This document shows positions 42,256 to 46,008 of a DNA stretch of 46,008 nt, in pieces. The notes under the pieces are model-generated. The model searched no databases, was not told the origin of the DNA, and worked only from the letters and a program-made list of their open reading frames with translations. Within the stretch, counting starts at the first letter, position 1, and the number at the start of each line of letters is the position of its first letter. The translations under genes were made by a program, and so were the position numbers. Source of the DNA: Peptococcaceae bacterium (GTDB taxonomy: Bacteria > Bacillota > Desulfitobacteriia > Desulfitobacteriales > Syntrophobotulaceae); assembly GCA_012520405.1 (NCBI GenBank), contig JAAYOJ010000071.1, forward strand, positions 1 through 46,008. Direction: 5' to 3'.

Positions 42256-42618
42256 ATGAAAATTGCCTTACCGTCTCGAGAAAATCAGGTCGACAGCCAT
42301 TTTGGCCATTGCGAGTATTTTACAATTTTTACTATCGATGATAACAACAAACAAATCCTAAACCAGGAAACCATCCCCTCCTCTGAAGGATGCGGCTGTA
42401 AGTCAAATATTGCTCAGACACTGGCCGATATGGGTGTAAGTATTATGCTGGCAGGTAACATGGGGCAAGGGGCAGTAAATGTCCTAAACAAGGTCGGAAT
42501 CCAAGTAGTACGCGGCTGCTCAGGGAATGTGAAAGAAGTAACTCTTCAATATTTGCAAGGTACTCTTGTTGACTCCGGTGATTCTTGTGAGGCCCATGAA
42601 CACGGATGTCATCATTAA
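42256..42618 (+). CDS. NifX/NafY-type iron-molybdenum-cluster-binding protein
   Basis: This 120-residue protein has the dinitrogenase cofactor-biosynthesis fold: KIALPSRENQVDSHFGHCEYF and ADMGVSIMLAGNMGQGAVNVL. The C-terminus carries a metal-binding tail, CEAHEHGCHH, and CGCK lies mid-protein. Family members carry metal clusters or are of unknown role in non-fixers; no nif genes are seen. ATG is preceded by GGAGG. It has its own palindrome-controlled promoter and terminator. Confidence 0.9.
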   Translation: MKIALPSRENQVDSHFGHCEYFTIFTIDDNNKQILNQETIPSSEGCGCKSNIAQTLADMGVSIMLAGNMGQGAVNVLNKVGIQVVRGCSGNVKEVTLQYLQGTLVDSGDSCEAHEHGCHH

Positions 42619-42641
42619 TAAGGAAAACAAAGCTAAATAAC

Positions 42642-42684
42642 AAGGTAGAGCAAGATATTTTTTATCATCTGCTCTACCTTTGTT
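42642..42684 (+). terminator. Terminator after the NifX-like gene
   Basis: AAGGTAGAGCA and TGCTCTACCTT form an 11-bp stem followed by TGTTATTTTC. Confidence 0.85.
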
Positions 42685-42723
42685 ATTTTCATAATTTGAA
42701 GATATAAAGTTTAGTTAGCCCTG

Positions 42724-43362
42724 CTAAATTTTTTTTGTTTTATCTTGAATCTGGCAACCTAAGACCAATAAGCTATCAATTAGGTGAATATTTTCCACTG
42801 TAACATCATTATCAGTTATGAGTTTCATGGGCACAAAGTTCCAAATAGCTTTTATACCTAGGCCCGTAATATATTCCACTACTCTTTTGGCATGATTTTC
42901 AGGAACTGCTAAAGCTGCTATATCTACCTTATTTTGGGCTAAAAATTCCGTTATAGTGTCAAAATGTCTAATCTTAAGATTACCGATTTCCTCTCCAATT
43001 AGCTCTGATCTGGTATCGAAAATACCAATTACTTTAAATCCTCTTTTTTCAAATTCAGTATGCCTAGCCAGAGCGTGCCCCAAACTTCCTGCTCCAATAA
43101 TAATCATATGGCGCGTTGTGTCAAGCCCAAGAATTTCACCAATTCTATCATGTAGAAAATCCACATCATAACCATAACCTTGAAGACCATAACATCCAAA
43201 GGTGGAAAAGTCTTGTTTGACCTGAGATGCGGTTATGTTCATTCTCTTAGCAAGATCTTTAGAAGATATATTGCTAATACCTATCTCCCTTAAGGAAGTA
43301 AGATGTCGGTAATATTTGGGAAGTCTTCTGATTACTGTGCTGGATACAGGTTTTTGAGCCAT
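42724..43362 (-). CDS. rex: Redox-sensing transcriptional repressor Rex
   Basis: This 212-residue repressor has an N-terminal winged helix (RRLPKYYRHLTSLREIG, SSKDLAKRMNITASQVKQDFSTFG) and a Rossmann domain with IIGAGSLGHALARH that binds NADH/NAD. It represses fermentative and electron-transfer genes at low NADH/NAD ratio; adhE at 14 kb is a typical target. GGGAGG precedes the ATG. No Rex box was recognised in its own upstream region. Confidence 0.95.
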   Translation of the reverse strand: MAQKPVSSTVIRRLPKYYRHLTSLREIGISNISSKDLAKRMNITASQVKQDFSTFGCYGLQGYGYDVDFLHDRIGEILGLDTTRHMIIIGAGSLGHALARHTEFEKRGFKVIGIFDTRSELIGEEIGNLKIRHFDTITEFLAQNKVDIAALAVPENHAKRVVEYITGLGIKAIWNFVPMKLITDNDVTVENIHLIDSLLVLGCQIQDKTKKI

Positions 43363-43616
43363 AATTATTATTCCTCCCAGGTAGGCCAGTTATCTTCATA
43401 TAGTGTACTACAGTTTATACTAGAGTGATAGAACTATGAATTTTATTTTATCTCCTATGATAAAAGTTTTCAAGTAAACGGCTTTGCTTAGCTTTTATCA
43501 ATCAGGCTGTTTTAGCTTCTTTAATTAGTAATCTATTGACCTTCATTATATTATATAGTAATCTTTTTGATATGCGAAATATAATTCTGTAAAAGTCCAT
43601 AAGCGGAGGATAAAAT
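43363..43616. promoter_or_regulatory. Divergent rex / Lrp intergenic region
   Basis: 254 bp with no gene. AT-rich, with several TATA-like segments but no clear promoter pair or dyad that I can support. Confidence 0.3.
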
Positions 43617-44090
43617 ATGGCAATTGTGTTTGATAATACTGATAGGGCCATTTTACGAGAATTGCAGCTTGACGCTTCCATTTCCAATCTGGAATTATCC
43701 AAGAAAATAGGACTTTCCCCCTCGGCCTGCCTGGCCAGAACCAAAAATTTAGTAGAAACGGGAATTATTAAAAAATTCACTACTATTGTTGATGAAAAAA
43801 AATTAGGCATGGAAGTCACTGCTTTTGCTCTTGTAAACCTATCCCCTTTAAACAGAGAAACAATTCATTCCTTTTTAGAGGATGTCCAAAAATTCCCTCA
43901 AGTGCAAGAATGTTACACTCTTACGGGCAGTCATGATTATCTGCTTAAGATTGTAGCCAAGGATATGGATAGCTACAGGAATTTTATTATTGATTCTTTA
44001 ATGAGAAATTCCAGCATTAGCAGGGTAGAGACGAGCGTGGTTATGAGTACAGAAAAAAGAACTGTTTATGTGCCAGTTGACGAAGTTTAG
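43617..44090 (+). CDS. Lrp/AsnC-family transcriptional regulator
   Basis: This 157-residue regulator has an N-terminal helix-turn-helix (NTDRAILRELQLDASISN, LSKKIGLSPSACLARTKNL) and a RAM effector-binding domain (VQECYTLTGSHDYLLKIVAKDM). GGAGG precedes the ATG. It stands 12 bp ahead of azlC-azlD, so it probably regulates branched-chain amino-acid export in response to an amino acid, as in the Bacillus azlB-azlCD arrangement. Confidence 0.94.
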   Translation: MAIVFDNTDRAILRELQLDASISNLELSKKIGLSPSACLARTKNLVETGIIKKFTTIVDEKKLGMEVTAFALVNLSPLNRETIHSFLEDVQKFPQVQECYTLTGSHDYLLKIVAKDMDSYRNFIIDSLMRNSSISRVETSVVMSTEKRTVYVPVDEV

Positions 44091-44102
44091 GAGTGAAATT
44101 AT

Positions 44103-44807
44103 TTGAAAAAAAACGATCTAAAAATAGCACTAAAAGCAGCCTTTCCCCACACCATCCCTGTACTTACGGGATTTACTTTTTTAGGGATTGCCTATGGTGT
44201 TTTAATGAACACTAAAGGTTATGGCGTAGGGTGGACGGCCTTAGCCAGTTTATTAGTTTTTGCCGGTTCCGCCCAGTATGTAGCAATTACTTTTCTCACC
44301 TCGGTTTTTAATCCCATTTACGCCTTACTAATGACCTTAATGATTAATGCCCGCCATTTGTTTTATGGCATTTCCTTACTCGATAAATATAAAAATACGG
44401 GTAAACTAAAACCTTACTTAATCTTCGGATTGTGTGATGAAACCTTTTCTATTGTCTGCTCTACAGAACCGCCTCCGGGTGTCAACCGCAAATGGTTTAT
44501 ATTTTTTATTACTTTGCTTGACCATTGTTATTGGGTACTAGGCTCAATTCTGGGCGGATTGTTGGGTTCAATGATTTCTTTTAATACCCAAGGCCTTGAC
44601 TTTGTGCTAACTGCGCTTTTTGTTGTCATCTTCCTAGGGCAGTGGAAAGCTCAAAAAAATCATAAACCCGCAATTATTGGGATTTTATGTTCCGTTGGCT
44701 GTTTAATTCTTTTCGGACCAAGTAATTTTATTATTCCTTCCATGGCTGCTATTATGGTAATTCTGACAGTATTTCGCAAAAATTTGGCTAAGGAGGAAGC
44801 AAAATGA
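44103..44807 (+). CDS. azlC: Branched-chain amino-acid exporter large subunit AzlC
   Basis: This 234-residue membrane protein has FLGIAYGVLMNTKGYG, AGSAQYVAITFL and MTLMINARHLFYGISLL, typical of AzlC. The start is TTG at 44103 with AGGAG 8 nt upstream. Its stop overlaps the azlD start by 4 nt (ATGA), so the two exporter subunits are coupled. Confidence 0.94.
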   Translation: MKKNDLKIALKAAFPHTIPVLTGFTFLGIAYGVLMNTKGYGVGWTALASLLVFAGSAQYVAITFLTSVFNPIYALLMTLMINARHLFYGISLLDKYKNTGKLKPYLIFGLCDETFSIVCSTEPPPGVNRKWFIFFITLLDHCYWVLGSILGGLLGSMISFNTQGLDFVLTALFVVIFLGQWKAQKNHKPAIIGILCSVGCLILFGPSNFIIPSMAAIMVILTVFRKNLAKEEAK

Positions 44808-45136
44808 CTTTAACAGCCGGGCAAACTTTCATTATTATTTGCATGCTAACCCTGGGTACTGTTATCACCAGATTTTTACCTTTTGTGTTATTTCGTAATA
44901 ATAAAAAAAGTAGTAGCTATATAACTTATTTGGGTAAAGTTCTGCCTTATGCCTCTATCGCTATGCTGGTAGTTTATTGCCTTAAGGAAGTAAATTTCAC
45001 CAGCCCGGCCAATTATGCTCCCGAGGTTATTGCTATTATTTTTATTGTGGTGCTCCACCATTGGAAAAACAATACCCTGCTCAGCATCGGAGCAGGAACT
45101 GCAGTTTATATGTTCTTAGTACAGACGGTATTTTAA
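44804..45136 (+). CDS. azlD: Branched-chain amino-acid exporter small subunit AzlD
   Basis: This 110-residue protein has three or four membrane helices and the AzlD motif TRFLPFVLFRN, then YLGKVLPYASIAMLVVYCLK. It pairs with AzlC. AAGGAGG precedes its ATG, inside azlC. Confidence 0.93.
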   Translation: MTLTAGQTFIIICMLTLGTVITRFLPFVLFRNNKKSSSYITYLGKVLPYASIAMLVVYCLKEVNFTSPANYAPEVIAIIFIVVLHHWKNNTLLSIGAGTAVYMFLVQTVF

Positions 45137-45160
45137 AGTGTTATTGAGGGAGTGGCAATT

Positions 45161-45727
45161 TTGCGTTTTTGTATTTTAATGGGGAGTCCGCGTAAGAACG
45201 GAAATACTAACAAGATTTTAAAAGTTTTTAGGGACGAACTTGAACAAAAACAAGTTCAGTATGATTTGATTTGGCTATACGATAAACAAATCGAGCCCTG
45301 TATAGCATGCCGGAGTTGCCAAACAGACTGGTCTTCCTTCGGATGCCGCTTCCAAGATGATACTTACGATATTTTCAATAAAATCCTTGCCTGTGAGGTC
45401 ATAGTTTTGGCTACACCTATTTATTCTTGGTACTGTACCCCACCAATGAAATCTTTGCTGGATCGCTTAGTATATGGGATGAACAAATATTATGGGGAAG
45501 AGAAAGGGCCTGCGCTCTGGGCCGGCAAAAAAATGGCACTTATTGCAAGCTGTGGTTATAAACCGGAAAAAGGGGCCGACTTATGGGAAGAAGGTATGAA
45601 AAGGTACTGCAAACACTCCCAGTTAGTGTATGCCGGAATGCTAGTTGAAAGGGATTTAGGATATAAGTCCACATATACTTTTAATGAAAAAGAAACCCGG
45701 GCCTTTGCCCGTAGGTTATGTTCTTAA
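45161..45727 (+). CDS. NADPH-dependent FMN reductase / flavodoxin-like protein
   Basis: This protein of about 188 residues starts FCILMGSPRKNGNTNKIL, the phosphate-binding loop of flavodoxin-like reductases. CIACRSCQTDWSSFGC is the cysteine cluster of the iron-sulfur-flavoprotein-like group, and ATPIYSWYCTPPMKSLLDR is the FMN loop. It transfers electrons from NAD(P)H to flavin; the acceptor is unknown. I prefer TTG at 45161 (GAGGGAG upstream) over GTG at 45152, which touches the ribosome site. Confidence 0.85.
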   Translation: MRFCILMGSPRKNGNTNKILKVFRDELEQKQVQYDLIWLYDKQIEPCIACRSCQTDWSSFGCRFQDDTYDIFNKILACEVIVLATPIYSWYCTPPMKSLLDRLVYGMNKYYGEEKGPALWAGKKMALIASCGYKPEKGADLWEEGMKRYCKHSQLVYAGMLVERDLGYKSTYTFNEKETRAFARRLCS

Positions 45728-45758
45728 CACTCATATAGCCCTTTTTTCCACAAATTCC

Positions 45759-46008
45759 TTAATTTTCATTTGATAAAGTAATTACAGTTACTTCGGGCCT
45801 ATTAAAAATACGAATTCCAAATTTGCCGTTTCCTAATCCTCTATTTACTATCATTTTTCGTTCTTTAATAGAGTAAAGGCCTCCATAATATTCAGGAAAA
45901 AAGTCTCTCTCCGGAGAAAGCAGACCACCTTTAAATGGTATTATTACTACTCCTCCGTGAACATGACCTGATAAGGTTAAATCAGCACCCCACTGCGCAT
46001 AAGTAGGA
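45759..46008 (-). CDS. Metallophosphoesterase, C-terminal fragment
   Basis: The window ends inside this gene; 82 residues remain before the stop. The fragment has LTLSGHVHGGVV, whose GHxHxG supplies metal ligands, then GLLSPERDFFPEYYGGLYSI and NRGLG...IRIFNRPEVTVITL. This is the C-terminal pattern of calcineurin-like phosphoesterases of the YkuE/YaeI type. The N-terminal part, with the remaining ligands and any membrane anchor, lies outside. Confidence 0.88.
   Translation of the reverse strand, partial: PTYAQWGADLTLSGHVHGGVVIIPFKGGLLSPERDFFPEYYGGLYSIKERKMIVNRGLGNGKFGIRIFNRPEVTVITLSNEN

Overview
The window looks like chromosome of an anaerobic, low-to-moderate GC Firmicute (class Clostridia, probably Peptococcaceae-like). 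This is inferred from gene content: class III anaerobic ribonucleotide reductase with NrdR, bifunctional AdhE, Rex, a small 4Fe-4S ferredoxin, strong GGAGG ribosome sites, several TTG/GTG starts, a tRNA-sensing T-box leader, and Firmicute-type terminators. No rRNA, tRNA, transposase, phage gene or CRISPR array was seen.

Region 1 (1-10.3 kb) is accessory catabolism. It holds the end of a cyclase-family hydrolase, then a long minus-strand set in transcription order: SDR C, SDR B, a PucR-type regulator, SDR A, and a TRAP transporter (dctP, dctQ, dctM). A LysR-type regulator is divergent from it, and a PrpF-like isomerase follows. Together they suggest regulated uptake and oxidation of an organic substrate that I cannot name. 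The middle dehydrogenase has lost its catalytic Ser and Lys and looks like a pseudoenzyme. The intergenic DNA carries nested inverted repeats and an attenuator-like terminator.

Region 2 (10.3-22.7 kb) is anaerobic core metabolism and signalling: nrdR-nrdD-nrdG (minus), adhE (plus), an odd octapeptide-repeat and proline-rich protein, an OmpR-type two-component pair, htpG (minus) and a lipoprotein.

Region 3 (22.8-31.8 kb) is housekeeping: a small membrane protein with an Sm-like N-terminus, murI, speD, then uppS-like, T-box, leuA and a pseudouridine synthase on the minus strand, followed by a CHAP amidase, typA and a DUF1360-type membrane protein.

Region 4 (31.8-32.5 kb) is the least explained DNA. 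It contains an unannotated 28-residue aromatic and arginine-rich ORF, a structured minus-strand RNA candidate ending in its own terminator, and the second copy of a 16-bp repeat also found at 280.

Region 5 (32.5-46 kb) is mixed: a GIY-YIG protein, an MFS transporter, tcdA, a CMD-family protein, cinA with a degraded C-terminal domain, larE, metA (acetyl type by residue 111), degV, a YgbA-like protein, ferredoxin, a second MFS transporter, a hemerythrin-like protein, a NifX-like protein, rex, an Lrp regulator with azlC-azlD, a flavin reductase and the end of a metallophosphoesterase. Two CRP/FNR-type palindromes lie among the YgbA, ferredoxin, MFS, hemerythrin and NifX-like genes, hinting at a redox or nitrosative-stress regulon.
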